DNA of 64,000 bases from Alopecurus myosuroides (taxonomy: Eukaryota > Streptophyta > Magnoliopsida > Poales > Poaceae), in contig CM054058.1 in the NCBI GenBank assembly GCA_028641055.1, positions 500,667,919-500,731,918 of the forward strand, written 5' to 3'. The notes beneath the pieces were generated by a model. That model was not told the DNA's origin and searched no databases. It worked only from the letters and a program-made list of their open reading frames with translations. Positions 52,919 to 63,170 of this stretch are shown piece by piece. The position numbers and the translations under genes are program-made. Within the stretch, counting starts at the first letter, position 1, and every line of letters begins with the position of its first letter.

Positions 52919-55900
52919 CTAATCATTTACAGCAAGATGGGCAAAAGAGATAGCCCAATCTTTAAGAAGCAACTTAAGAGCCGGATTCAAACAGCGTTGA
53001 GTCCAAAGGAGCAAGTCTTCGGCACACCTGCGGAAGACCAACTTCATCGGTTCCACCTCCTGTCTGAAAACTTTTGCATTGCGCCGCTTCCAAAGGTTCC
53101 ATAGCGCACAGATGATAACAGAAGATCTGACTTTACAAGGAGGTAACCCATCCCAGAGATCCCGCACCCGAGAGCACGAGAGCACATCGGAATGAATGGC
53201 AGGAACCGAGGACCAGAATAACTGAATGGAGTGGCAGTGAAGAAGAAGGTGTTCAGTAGATTCCGCAACAGAGCAGAACGGGCAGGCAGCCGAGTCCGTC
53301 ATCCCCTTACGAAAGCGTCGCAAGTTCGTGAAAAGCCGACCGCGATCTGCGAGCCAAAGGAACAAGCGGCAGCGGTTCGTCGCGAAATTCTTCCAAGTCG
53401 GCGTTGCAAAGAGGACATCCTGCAAATGTTCAAAAGCTGCCGAATATGCTGATTTAGTGGTTAGAGTCTTGCTGTCAAGTTTCGAAACCCTAACGTCCGG
53501 GACACTCGAATCAAGATTAACAGTAGCTAAGAGAGCAAGCAACACCGCAAGTTCGTCGGTGGCGGCATGTGATAGTCGCGGTTGAAGAGCCACAGCGAAA
53601 GGATAAGAAGAGCAAACCGAAGCAACAGAGGAGTTGTGGTTAGTCGAATGTGAGTAAAGGGCAGGGAATCGCAGGGCAAGTGACTGACTTTGAAACCAAG
53701 TGTCATGCCAAAAGGAGGTAAACGTTCCAGAGCCAATGGAAACAAGCGTGTTAGCGCGGAAGGCAGGCAAGCAACGAAGAAGATCCTTCCAGATGATGGA
53801 ATCGAATCGAGTGCAGTCGCCCAGATTTTTATTTTCCGACCAACCATAAGAGGAGCGGAACCAAACTTCCCAAGGAAGAGACGAGGTGGAGTGTAGCTTG
53901 GTAAGAAATTTCATGAGCAGAGCAATATTATGGGTTTTAAGGCAACGAAAGCCCAAGCCGCCTTTAGAGATCGGTGCACACACTTCGTCCCAGGCTACCT
54001 TACATTGACCGCCGTTAACATGGTCATCGCCGGCCCAGAAGAAAGCGCGACAGATCTTATCGAATTCGTTGATAGTACCCGCGGGCACGAGCAAGGAGGA
54101 TAGAAGATGGGAAGCCATAGAACGTAGGGAGGACTTGACAAGGATAGCCCGAGCACTGATAGGGAGCATTTTACCAATCCACCCCGGAAGACGGCGACCA
54201 AACTTTTCGAGGTAGGGTCTGAAAGCATTTAAACTAAGCTTGTGGGTTGATAGAGGAAGGCCTAAGTAAGATTGTGGGAAAGAAGCAACAGTGCAACCTA
54301 AGGCAGACGCCAATGAAGAGGCAAGGTTAGTGGGTACATGAATTGGCGCGAAAGTGCTCTTGTGAAAGTTGATCTTAAGTCCCGAACATTCCGAGAAATC
54401 ATTTAAAACTTGTTTTAGGTTAGCAAAAGAGTCAGGGGTTGCTCTTAAAATAATAATAGTATCGTCGGCGTACTGAAGAACGGGACAGGGCAGGCTGTCG
54501 ACGAGAGGGTGCAAAAGCAGTCCATCAAGAGATGCCTTATGAATCATTAAACGAAGAATGTCGGCGACGAAATTGAATAAGTATGGAGAAAGAGGGTCGC
54601 CTTGCCTTAGCCCTCGATTACATTGGATCCATCTACCCGGAGTACCATTTAGGAGAACAGCCGATAAGCTTGAAGAGTTTAGGTTACGAATCCAGAAGCA
54701 GAAAGTGGGTGGAAAACCAAAGGCTAACAGAATGCGATCTAGGGCTTCCCAACTAATAGAGTCGAAGGCCTTTTGGAAGTCCAATTTGAGGACAAACGCG
54801 GGTGCCTTCCTTTTGTGGCAAGACTGAACAATATCGGCCGCGTAAATAAAGTTTTCCGAAACTGAGCGACCTTTAATAAAACCAGTTTGGTCCTCACTAA
54901 TTATAGTCGAAATAATTGGTTGTAGACGGATGGAGAGGCATTTAGAAGCCAATTTGACACAACAATTTTGAAGGGATATAGGTCTGAACTGATCTGGGCT
55001 GGTAACACCTGTAGTCTTAGGGATAAGAACAATATAAGACTTATTAATCCGGCGTAAATCGGAGTGCGAAAAGAGGAAGCTGTTAATAGTCTGGACCAGA
55101 TCATGTTTGATGAGGTTCCATTTATTTTTATAGAACGCCGGCCCAAAACCATCCGGCCCTGGGCTAGAGTCGCAGTCCATTGCCCAAAGTGCGTCGTGAA
55201 CCTCCTGAATTGAAAGTGGGGCGACAAGGTTTAGAGCTTGAGAGTTATTGATGCGTGAGTTAGCGACCAAGTTTTGTAAGTCGAAGGAGAAGGTAGAGGG
55301 ACGAGGGACACCGATAAGATTTTTGAAAAAATCATGGAGGACCTCGTGCATACCATCATGAGAGGTTACCGTGATACCATGCGTGGAGAGAAGACGAATT
55401 TGATTTTTTTGCAACCTAACCGTTGCACTTAGGTGAAAGAAAGCAGAGTTTTCATCGCCGAGAACGCACTGTTTGATCTTGGCTCTTTGCCGCCAATATT
55501 GAGCCCTGGCGGAGTTTAGTTTATGGAGAGAGACTTTAACCAAGATACGAGTATGGAATTCGATTGGCGATAGAGGACGCAATTCTTCAATTTTGTCCAA
55601 AAATAGGATGACAGTATCACAGTTTTGGGCGGTGACAAGTGGAGCACGAGCCAGCTTGTTCCACTTTTTAGCTGCAGCTCTGATTCGTTTTAACCTGAGA
55701 GAGAGGGCTCCAGCAAGGCCAAGGTGATTGTGCGAAGCATCCAGGCTGTTCCATAGACGGTCCACGATGGGGCTAAAAGACTGGCTGTGCAAGATGTTGT
55801 TATTTAATCGGAAAACAGACGGGCGAGGAACATTGGCGGAGGCCGCAAGTGCAATCGGTACATGATCTGATACAGACCTCGTTCTAGAAGAGAGTGTTGA

Positions 55901-56563
55901 GTTAGGGAAAGCAAAATTCCAATCCGTAGAAACAAAAGCCCTGTCGAGACGACAGAGGGTTGGTACAGTGTGGTTATTGGACCAAGTGAACAAGCGATCT
56001 AAAAGTGGAATTTCAAAAAGCTGCAGCTGATCAATGCACTGTTTAAAACGAGCAGCTTCAGCAGCATTGAAGTTATTATTAGATCGGTCCGAAGGGGAAA
56101 GAATAAGGTTAAAATCACCAATTAAAAGCCATGGGCCATTAATTAATTGTCCAATTTCAAGGATTTCAGCAAGGAAATCGGATTTACGGCCCGACAGACA
56201 TGGCCCATACACGTTAGTGACTGTGAAGGTGTGATCTGATATTTTGGAGACGAAGGTAGACGTGATGGAGAACGTGCTGTGCGAGACAGAGGAGCATGAG
56301 AAAATTTGATCATTCCAAGCAGTGATCAAACCCCCAGACGCCCCAATGGAAGGAATAAAATTAAAAGATCTAGCAGAACTAGGTAAAAAAGAGCTAGCTT
56401 TAAAAGAGTTAATAGATTGCAGTTTAGATTCTTGGATACAAATAATATCAGGAGGGGAAGTCGACAGAGCCGCCTTAACATCACAACATTTATCATGATC
56501 CCCTAGGCCACGTACGTTCCATGAGCAAAAAGAGAAAACACGATTCATTTGATAACCAGACAT
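52919..56563 (-). CDS. LINE ORF2: endonuclease-reverse transcriptase
   Basis: 1,214 aa. An apurinic-type endonuclease occupies about residues 10-240 (SWNVRGLGD, IQESKL, LIGDFNLI, SDHVPIAL). Reverse transcriptase follows (FRPISLQNC, QTGFIKGRSVSEN, LDFQKAFDSISW, RQGDPLSPYLF, catalytic YADD near residue 696). The C-terminal zinc-binding reverse-transcriptase domain lies at about 1050-1110 (CPFCSVAESTEHLLLHC). No RNase H domain follows. The protein nicks target DNA and primes reverse transcription there (known for L1). No stop or frameshift was found. Confidence 0.9.
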   Translation of the reverse strand: MSGYQMNRVFSFCSWNVRGLGDHDKCCDVKAALSTSPPDIICIQESKLQSINSFKASSFLPSSARSFNFIPSIGASGGLITAWNDQIFSCSSVSHSTFSITSTFVSKISDHTFTVTNVYGPCLSGRKSDFLAEILEIGQLINGPWLLIGDFNLILSPSDRSNNNFNAAEAARFKQCIDQLQLFEIPLLDRLFTWSNNHTVPTLCRLDRAFVSTDWNFAFPNSTLSSRTRSVSDHVPIALAASANVPRPSVFRLNNNILHSQSFSPIVDRLWNSLDASHNHLGLAGALSLRLKRIRAAAKKWNKLARAPLVTAQNCDTVILFLDKIEELRPLSPIEFHTRILVKVSLHKLNSARAQYWRQRAKIKQCVLGDENSAFFHLSATVRLQKNQIRLLSTHGITVTSHDGMHEVLHDFFKNLIGVPRPSTFSFDLQNLVANSRINNSQALNLVAPLSIQEVHDALWAMDCDSSPGPDGFGPAFYKNKWNLIKHDLVQTINSFLFSHSDLRRINKSYIVLIPKTTGVTSPDQFRPISLQNCCVKLASKCLSIRLQPIISTIISEDQTGFIKGRSVSENFIYAADIVQSCHKRKAPAFVLKLDFQKAFDSISWEALDRILLAFGFPPTFCFWIRNLNSSSLSAVLLNGTPGRWIQCNRGLRQGDPLSPYLFNFVADILRLMIHKASLDGLLLHPLVDSLPCPVLQYADDTIIILRATPDSFANLKQVLNDFSECSGLKINFHKSTFAPIHVPTNLASSLASALGCTVASFPQSYLGLPLSTHKLSLNAFRPYLEKFGRRLPGWIGKMLPISARAILVKSSLRSMASHLLSSLLVPAGTINEFDKICRAFFWAGDDHVNGGQCKVAWDEVCAPISKGGLGFRCLKTHNIALLMKFLTKLHSTSSLPWEVWFRSSYGWSENKNLGDCTRFDSIIWKDLLRCLPAFRANTLVSIGSGTFTSFWHDTWFQSQSLALRFPALYSHSTNHNSSVASVCSSYPFAVALQPRLSHAATDELAVLLALLATVNLDSSVPDVRVSKLDSKTLTTKSAYSAAFEHLQDVLFATPTWKNFATNRCRLFLWLADRGRLFTNLRRFRKGMTDSAACPFCSVAESTEHLLLHCHSIQLFWSSVPAIHSDVLSCSRVRDLWDGLPPCKVRSSVIICALWNLWKRRNAKVFRQEVEPMKLVFRRCAEDLLLWTQRCLNPALKLLLKDWAISFAHLAVND

Positions 56564-56730
56564 ACACCGTACAAAGCTGGAAAATTAAAGTGAAACAACA
56601 AGCTCAACCTAAGAAGTGCGGGTACATGATGGAGTACTCTGGGCGCAGCCAGCAGCAAACATCCATCCGAAAATACAATTAAAGAGAAAGGAGGCCGAAA
56701 CCTAAGATTGGCAGGCGAGACGATCAACAT

Positions 56731-59700
56731 CTAAACAGACAGGAGCGCCTCGTCAATTTGTGAAGCAGTGACGTCGCAGTGAGCAGCAAGCTGGATCACG
56801 TCGTGACGGGGAAGAGGTGCAGTGACCGTCGCAGCAAGGTGAATCAGGTCGTCAGCTGGAAGAGAGCGCTGCTTGGCGCGATTGGCGGAGCCGAAACCTG
56901 CCAGGCGCTTGTTTTTACGAGCAGTAGCCTTTTCAAGGATAGTCATGTGGCCAGGGCTTTCAAGAAGTTGGAGCCTGGGGCTGCGTCTAGGGGCAGCGGC
57001 AACGATTGGCTCCTGCAGCGAGAGGCGAGGAGAGCCAATGGCAGCGCCTGGAGCCTGTTGAAAGGATCCCACAGGAGGTGGACCAATGATAGTCTCCGAA
57101 GAGAAGTCCGAGTGTGTGTCCGCAAGGGTCTCGGCCACAGAAGCATCCCTAGCAACGATGTCGATGGATAGCATCGGTGCCAAGCGAGGGCCTACCGTGG
57201 CAACCCTTTTGAGGAAGCCGATAGAACAAGTCATGAAGTTGACGACCAACATGCCACGAGGGTTAGGGCGCAGCATGGGGACCCTGTATAGGCCACACTC
57301 TCCAAGCTCGCCAAGGACAGAAATCTCAAAGTAGCCGGGAAAGACCTTGACATCGACGTGTGTTGGACGACCTAGGATAGGATCAGCCTTGACAAAAGGT
57401 CGAAAAGCACCCCACATGAAGGAGCCTCCCGGCATTTCGACAAGCCTGTCCTGGGAGTCGCCGTTGGCCACAGCCGAGAGCGTCGGGGCGCCGTGAAGGG
57501 GAGGCTGTGGGAAATCAGCAAGGATCCCGTCAGAGGCGTTGGATCCTTCATCAGAGGTATTGGGGGAAGGTGGCAGACCTAGACCATCACCGGGAAGAGG
57601 CAGTGAGTGGATGATGTTAATAGGAGAGATTGTGCCAATGCCCGAGAAGCCCATGACGGCCAAAGAGTGTGGAATGTCGACAATGCCTCTAGTTTTCACA
57701 GTGAGAAGCACAGAGGAGTAGTCAAACCCGGCCAAGCAAACGGGATCGATCTCCGCCGGGTTTGCGAAGGGTCCAGCGGAGTGGATGATGTGCTGGGAGA
57801 ACCAATCCTCCATAGGGAAGTCATCAATGGAAAGAGCAGCGATTTCAGTGTGGGCGAAGAGGAACCTGTTATCTGTATCATCGTGGCGACAAAGGCGCAC
57901 GTTGTGGAAATCTCCAAGGAAAGGGCTGTTATCAAGGGCAACCTGACGCTCAAGTGGGTTAGCAAAGACAACTAAACCCGCGCCGTGAGAGGATGAGATG
58001 ACCGCAACCGCGGGGTTCTGCGCATGCTGCTGAAGGGCCCTGTGAACAAGACCAACCGGAGACATGGCAGGAGGTTCAACAAAAGCGTAGGCAAGATTTT
58101 CGAAGTGCTCACGAGGGACAAATGGCATGAAGACATTGAGACACGTAGGACGCGAAGTGGGGCCAAAGCTGGAAGCAGAAGAGTCACCCGATTCGACGTC
58201 GTACTCGTCTTCGTCATCTGAGGCAACCTCCTGTTCCCTCCCAGATGACGGAAGCGAGAAAGTGTCGTTGTCGGCGAGACCCTGCACCTCCGCGTCGTCC
58301 TCTTGAGACGGCACCGCAGAATGCAGGGAGACGATAGGCGCGGAGGCGTTCAGCGAGCGCGGCGCGTGGATCAGGGACCCGTCGGAGTAGTCCTCCTCGA
58401 AGACGCGCTCCTCTGGGTCCTCCTCCTCCGAGCTGACGGCAGATGGAAGTGGAAGGCCAAGCTCCATGTCAGAGGCATCCTCCTCGAAGACGAGCTCCTC
58501 GGGGTCCTCCTCGGAGGATGCATCCAAGGCAGCCGATGGCACATTGTCTTCCACAGGAGCAGCGATAGGGATGAAGTCGGCCATGCCTTGAGGAGAAACA
58601 GGGACGTGAGAGACAGCAGTAGAAAGTGCAGGGGATGGGATGATAGAGTGCGAAAACATGGCTGTGGGAGAGGAAAGATTACTTGTGAGGTTACACGCAA
58701 AGGCACGGTGTCCAAATACCCAACACCGCCGGCAACGAACAGGGTCCCTGCAGTTCCGGACCTTGTGATCCAGCGCGAGGCAGCGGAAGCACCGCTTAGA
58801 GAAGTCGATGGGGCTAGAGGGGCGCAAGTTAGATGTGATGGAGGAAGATTGGAGTGGAGGCGCATCTCTAATAGGAGGCGGGGAGGAGAGGACTGCGGCG
58901 TACGAGGGAGAGGCATGGGCAATCGTAGGGTTGGCCTGCAGGGCACAGGCAGCAGCAGACGGGACAAGGGCCAAAGCCAGGGCACCAGGGCGATCAAAGT
59001 CAATTCCCGTGACTAGGAGGTCATCGCGCGGAACAGGAGTCGAGGAAGGAACAGGGTCAAAGTGAGCTTGGTTCTCGTGAGCCTTCCACGGCAGAGACCC
59101 AGGGGGCAGTTGCAGGATCCCTGGCGCTAGAAGATCGAGCACTCGTGACCGTTTGCGCCTCGGTGGATGACAGAAAGCGTCGATTGCAGAAGAAGCAGCT
59201 GAAGCAGCCGCTACGGCCAAAGCAGAGCGCGCAAGGTCAGATGGCAAAGGATTGCAAAGAATCGGTTGAGCAGGGGAGGCAACGTGAACTAGCGGAAAAT
59301 CGGCGCAGAGAATTGGCGTCTCTCTATCGTCCGTATCGGCAACAGCAAAACCCAGCGAAGGGGGGAAATCAGTTTGTGATATTATCGGGCCCACGGCGAG
59401 GATGGCAGAGCCAGCCGGAGGGCCGGCATGAAAGGAAAGCGAGACATCTCCATGCCGCACACCATCCAGAGCCACAATGAACGTCGCAATACTTGCATTA
59501 GCCACAGTTAGCGAGAAAAGAGCAGGCCCGAACGAACGAATTATCGGTAACTCGACAGCAGAAATTAACCAAAATTTAATCAAGGCAATGATCGAGCAAG
59601 GCAGAAGAACAGTTGAGGAATCCATCACCTGAATCCAAATCGAGATCGGCGCAGCCAATTTCGAGGAGGATGCAAGTGGGCAACATACCGGCGACGAGAA

Positions 59701-60342
59701 GATTTCGAGGCAGAACTGCAGTAGCGCGTCCCCCGGCGTGGCGGCGATCCCCGGAAGCGATTCGCGTCTCAGCGGCGCCGGCGTCGAGGAAGATAGGAAC
59801 CCGAATCCTGCAGGAAGAGGGCGCGTCGACAGGGCCGACGTCTTGCCGTTGCAGCCCATCGAGACGTCGAGGTGGGGACGACGACGGCGTCGGCGCGGAC
59901 GTCGTGGCGGTGCGGCGGCCACCGAAAGGAGAGGCGGCGCATTGGGAGGAGACGGCGCGGGGACAGGTCCTCCCGGCGGAGAGCAGGAGACGTGAGATAC
60001 GGATGCCGCGGAGCCAGCAGCAGGGAGTGGGTCGGACGGTGTGAATCGAACATCTGGAGTAGGGGAGGCGGAAGGCACAGGAGAGGCCGCGCCGGCGCCG
60101 ACGCGCAGGGCGGCGCAGAATGCCGATTCGAGGTCCCGAGCGGCGGAGATGGCCGCCAGGTTAACTGTCCCCAGCAGAGGAGATGAGGAATCGGTTGTAG
60201 ACAGCAGGGAGAGGCACCGCCCTGCCGCCCCCACAGCAGCGGAGCAAGGGGAGAACTGGGCTGAGGAGGAAGAGACAGGGGAATCAATGGAAGAGGATTG
60301 GCGAAGGTGCGAGAGCGCGAGGAAGGGGAATCGCGGCGCCAT
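56731..60342 (-). CDS. LINE ORF1: zinc-knuckle nucleic-acid binding protein
   Basis: 1,203 aa, starting at ATG in CTCTAATGGCGCCG. The N-terminal part is Ala/Pro/Ser-rich. Two CCHC knuckles stand at about residues 517-550 (CFRCLALDHKVRNC and CRRCWVFGHRAFAC, both C-x2-C-x4-H-x4-C). An acidic region (EEDPEELVFEEDASD) follows, and a C-terminal part of about 500 residues without recognised domain. It presumably coats LINE RNA. It is about twice as long as many plant L1 ORF1 proteins. Confidence 0.8.
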   Translation of the reverse strand: MAPRFPFLALSHLRQSSSIDSPVSSSSAQFSPCSAAVGAAGRCLSLLSTTDSSSPLLGTVNLAAISAARDLESAFCAALRVGAGAASPVPSASPTPDVRFTPSDPLPAAGSAASVSHVSCSPPGGPVPAPSPPNAPPLLSVAAAPPRRPRRRRRRPHLDVSMGCNGKTSALSTRPLPAGFGFLSSSTPAPLRRESLPGIAATPGDALLQFCLEIFSSPVCCPLASSSKLAAPISIWIQVMDSSTVLLPCSIIALIKFWLISAVELPIIRSFGPALFSLTVANASIATFIVALDGVRHGDVSLSFHAGPPAGSAILAVGPIISQTDFPPSLGFAVADTDDRETPILCADFPLVHVASPAQPILCNPLPSDLARSALAVAAASAASSAIDAFCHPPRRKRSRVLDLLAPGILQLPPGSLPWKAHENQAHFDPVPSSTPVPRDDLLVTGIDFDRPGALALALVPSAAACALQANPTIAHASPSYAAVLSSPPPIRDAPPLQSSSITSNLRPSSPIDFSKRCFRCLALDHKVRNCRDPVRCRRCWVFGHRAFACNLTSNLSSPTAMFSHSIIPSPALSTAVSHVPVSPQGMADFIPIAAPVEDNVPSAALDASSEEDPEELVFEEDASDMELGLPLPSAVSSEEEDPEERVFEEDYSDGSLIHAPRSLNASAPIVSLHSAVPSQEDDAEVQGLADNDTFSLPSSGREQEVASDDEDEYDVESGDSSASSFGPTSRPTCLNVFMPFVPREHFENLAYAFVEPPAMSPVGLVHRALQQHAQNPAVAVISSSHGAGLVVFANPLERQVALDNSPFLGDFHNVRLCRHDDTDNRFLFAHTEIAALSIDDFPMEDWFSQHIIHSAGPFANPAEIDPVCLAGFDYSSVLLTVKTRGIVDIPHSLAVMGFSGIGTISPINIIHSLPLPGDGLGLPPSPNTSDEGSNASDGILADFPQPPLHGAPTLSAVANGDSQDRLVEMPGGSFMWGAFRPFVKADPILGRPTHVDVKVFPGYFEISVLGELGECGLYRVPMLRPNPRGMLVVNFMTCSIGFLKRVATVGPRLAPMLSIDIVARDASVAETLADTHSDFSSETIIGPPPVGSFQQAPGAAIGSPRLSLQEPIVAAAPRRSPRLQLLESPGHMTILEKATARKNKRLAGFGSANRAKQRSLPADDLIHLAATVTAPLPRHDVIQLAAHCDVTASQIDEALLSV

Positions 60343-60598
60343 TAGAGGGAGGCTTGATTGGACGCTGTAGCCGGAGTGGCGTGCAGCGGGCAGGGCGAGG
60401 GCGCGCGCTCACCGGCGGGGAGAGCGGGCGGGCTCAGCCCCGCGGGCATCGGCAAAGGCCGCCCGGCGCCGGCGGGGAGCAGAGGGCATCGGGCACATCG
60501 TGGCGCCGCCGCTTAGGCAGAGTCATCGTCCCCTCTGTTTCGTATTTGTCTACCCGTGTCGTCTCACAAGTTGCCAACTTGTTTCTGTCGTCCTCTAA

Positions 60599-62420
60599 GG
60601 GCATCTCCAGCCGTTGCGCCCCCCCAGGGCCCAAAACGCCGCCGTTTCGGTGCCGCCGCGGCGCTAAACGGCGTTATTCTGAAACCTGGGGGGGCGCGTT
60701 TCCCAGTCGCGTCCCGAGCCCAAGAATCGGCCCAAACAAACGCAAATTGAAAAGAGGCAAAATTTTATTGAAATTTGGAAACTGCGCACATATTCGGCGC
60801 GAATTTAAAGCTAGTACGAAAAATTTAAACCTAACTACTTAAGCCCGAGGCTGGCGGCGATCGCCTGGCTGTAGTCGCCGCCGTCGTCGTCGGCGTCGCT
60901 GGGGGCGTCGCTGGGGCGCTTGCTTCCCCCCTGTCCCTCGTCGCCGCCGCCGCAATCCCACCTGCTCACCTCGAGCGCCTGCTGGATCACGCCGTCGTCG
61001 TCGGAGTCGGAGGCGTCGAGAACGATGTACACGTTCTCCTTCTGCGGCGGTGGGGGAGGGACTCGGAGGCGGGCCGCGTTGGCGACGGCCTCACGCTCGC
61101 GCGCCGCCTTGCGCTGCTCGGCTTCAGCCAGCAGGCGGCGCTGAAGGGCGAGCTCGGCCTCGGTGGTGTCGCGCAGACTCCACTGAGTGGCGGCGTCGAC
61201 GTCGAGCGGCTGCAGCGTGTCCAGCGACAGCTGCTCCGCGACCTTTTGGTCGGGCCACTCGACCTCGTCGTCGTCGTCGCCGCTCTCCGTCTTCGGGCGA
61301 ACCACGCGTTCGAAGCGTGGCTCGCCGATGCGGAGCGCGCCTCCGCTGCGCCTGCGGGCGGGCGCGCCGGCGTTAAGAAAGGGGGGGAGGTGGAGACGGA
61401 GTGCCCGGCGGAGGAGCTCGACATCGCGGACGAGGAAGACGCGCCGGTCCGCCGCGCCACCCACGGCTGGGTGGCCTGCGGCGGCGGCATCTCCAGGCGC
61501 GGCTGGTTGCCGGCGTGGATGTGCTGGAGGACCTCGTCGAGGGTCCTGCCAGGGGCGCTCCACCAGCGGTGCCGCCCGTGCGCGTTGAAACGGCCCTCGA
61601 CAAGGCCGTTGTCGTTCAGGGAGTCCAGCTCCCGGGCGCGGCGTGCCGTCAGCCGATCCCACCAGATCTGGTCCACGCCGGTGAGCGGGTAGTTCTGGGG
61701 GTTTTCCATTCCGGCGCGCATCTCGTGGATGGCGCGGCGGAACTCGGCGTCGGAGGAGGGAAGGGGAGGGACGGGGACCCCGCCGGTGCTGAGTGCCCAG
61801 CGGCTCGCCCCCGCGGCGGAGCTAGGGAGGCGCATGTCCGGCGGGCAAGGATAGCCCGCGCGGTACAGCGCCATCGCCTGGCCCCGGCGCAGGTTGTGGC
61901 GTGGGAAGCCGTTCGCCGCCGCTCCGTCAGACATTGTCGTGGAGAGAAGGGAGGAGGAGAGCGTCGAGAGGAAGAAGGGAGAGGAGAGCTCGCCGGTGTG
62001 AAGAATGGTGGGGCGCGGCGCGCGGCGGGGGGGGGGGGGGGGGGTTTATAGCGCGGCGAGCGGCCGGGCATTTACTGCGCGCGCGCGTCCCCTCGCTGCC
62101 GCCCGCCACGCCATTACGCCGGCAGCCTTTGGGCGGGGCGCATGCACTGGGCGGCCGCCACGCCATAAACGCCGGCAGCCTTTGACCGCGCGGTAGCCGA
62201 GAAGACGATCACGGGCGGTTCTGTTCCAGCGCTTTCTCGTCGCGTCGCTGACAGGGCTGGCCCACGCGCGCGGCCGCGCAGTTTCGCCCCCCAGGCCGAA
62301 CCCAGCGGCCTGGGTTTGGCCTGGGTGCCGCGGCGCTATTTAGCGCCGAAACGGCGCTATTTGGGCCGCTGGGGGGGGGCGAGTGGTGAAGAAGCTCTGG
62401 AGGGACGGCTGGAGATGCTC
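60599..62420 (-). mobile_element. PIF/Harbinger-like non-autonomous transposon
   Basis: Terminal inverted repeats GGGCATCTCCAGCCG (60599) and CGGCTGGAGATGCTC (ending 62420), with TAA target duplications on both sides (60596-60598, 62421-62423). These are the hallmarks of PIF/Harbinger in grasses. It is 1,822 bp long, GC-rich, with no DDE transposase; the only ORF is of unknown function. Confidence 0.85.
60835..61934 (-). pseudogene. ORF carried by the Harbinger element, frameshifted
   Basis: The frame from ATG 61934 gives a conserved-looking N-terminus (YRAGYPCPPDMRLP, WALSTGGVPVPPLP, RHRWWSAPGRTLDEVLQHI), then changes frame near 61380-61388 within a run of C on that strand. The second frame carries on with KENVYIVLDASDSDDD and an acidic DDDGGDYSQ end to 60835. 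From memory, similar ORFs (RGGVPVPP..., WW..PGRTL, acidic GGDY end) are frequent in Triticeae and sit in repeated DNA. Function is unknown; no transposase motif. It is broken by one homopolymer indel. Confidence 0.6.
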
Positions 62421-62839
62421 TAACCGGTTGATGCACGCTCGTCCAAAACTGATCTTTTCCTACATTAAAGTGCTACCGGCCGGCCATTCCGGTCACAATC
62501 GTATCTTGACAGCGAGGTTACTAATGTTTTAAGTTAATCATCTATCCTCCCCAACCACCATGTTCGGCATCCATTAAGTTACAGTGAAGGGTCACGAGTT
62601 GACCATCCATGCAAATGCAACTATGCTGATGATATATCATGCATGCATGAAAAATCCAGAGCAAACGATTATCAAAGCAATCGTCCGGGTTGATAGGCGC
62701 AGTTTGTCAAAGCAATCGTTAAAGAAGCAATATCTCAACCCATGTTTACACGTACGGGATGAGATGGATGAAGAGTTGAAGAAAACAATACTCCATTGAC
62801 CTGTGGGTGTTCAACATTTCGTTTTCTGTTTTTCTTTCG

Positions 62840-63170
62840 CCCATGTTCGAGATTCGCAAATTTCGAGAAATTAACGAAATTTCGAAGAAAAGTTTCAAAT
62901 ATTTCGGCCAAATTCAAATTATATTTCTTAAAATTATTTAGCAAAAAGAAATGATAATAGAGAGATTTGAACTCACAACCATGCACTGCACAGACGACGT
63001 GCTTTGCCAACAGACTAGAGGCTATCCTATGATTAGTAGTTGTGTTCGGTGCTATATGATCATTCTCTATTTGAGTTTTTCAAAATGGACAAAATTTTCG
63101 ACGAATATTTGCTTTTCTCGTCCCACTTCGAGAATCGTAATTTTCGCGAAATTCGAACGAAATTTCGTCG
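62840..63170. repeat. Direct repeats around a tRNA-like motif
   Basis: 62840-62888 and 63122-63170 share CGAGA.TCG.AA.TTTCG and AACGAAATTTCG in the same orientation. The 230 bp between them hold A-box and B-box-like motifs. It could be an old SINE-like unit. Confidence 0.4.
62964..63017 (-). other. tRNA-like motif
   Basis: The minus strand reads TAGTCTGTTGG (A-box-like, one mismatch) and GAGTTCAAATC (contains a full B box GTTCAAATC) 32 bp apart. No full cloverleaf was established. Confidence 0.35.

Larger units (their letters stand above)
52741..60598 (-). mobile_element. L1-type LINE with long open ORF1 and ORF2
   Basis: On the minus strand: a 5' region, ORF1 (60342-56731), a 167-nt spacer, ORF2 (56563-52919), a 155-bp 3' UTR and a tail of 23 A (52763-52741). 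Both ORFs are uninterrupted, so the copy is young or under little decay. The 5' end is uncertain: an 8-bp match CAATCGTA at 52733-52740 and 62496-62503 would place it near 62495, with the Harbinger element nested in the 5' UTR. Confidence 0.85.

Noticed and set aside
58303..59016. Plus-strand 237-codon frame inside LINE ORF1
   Set aside because: Shadow of the minus-strand ORF1; Arg/Gly-rich composition only mirrors the Ala/Pro/Ser-rich real protein.
62030..62043. G run as a regulatory or structural element
   Set aside because: A simple homopolymer in GC-rich transposon DNA, also a likely spot for sequencing error.
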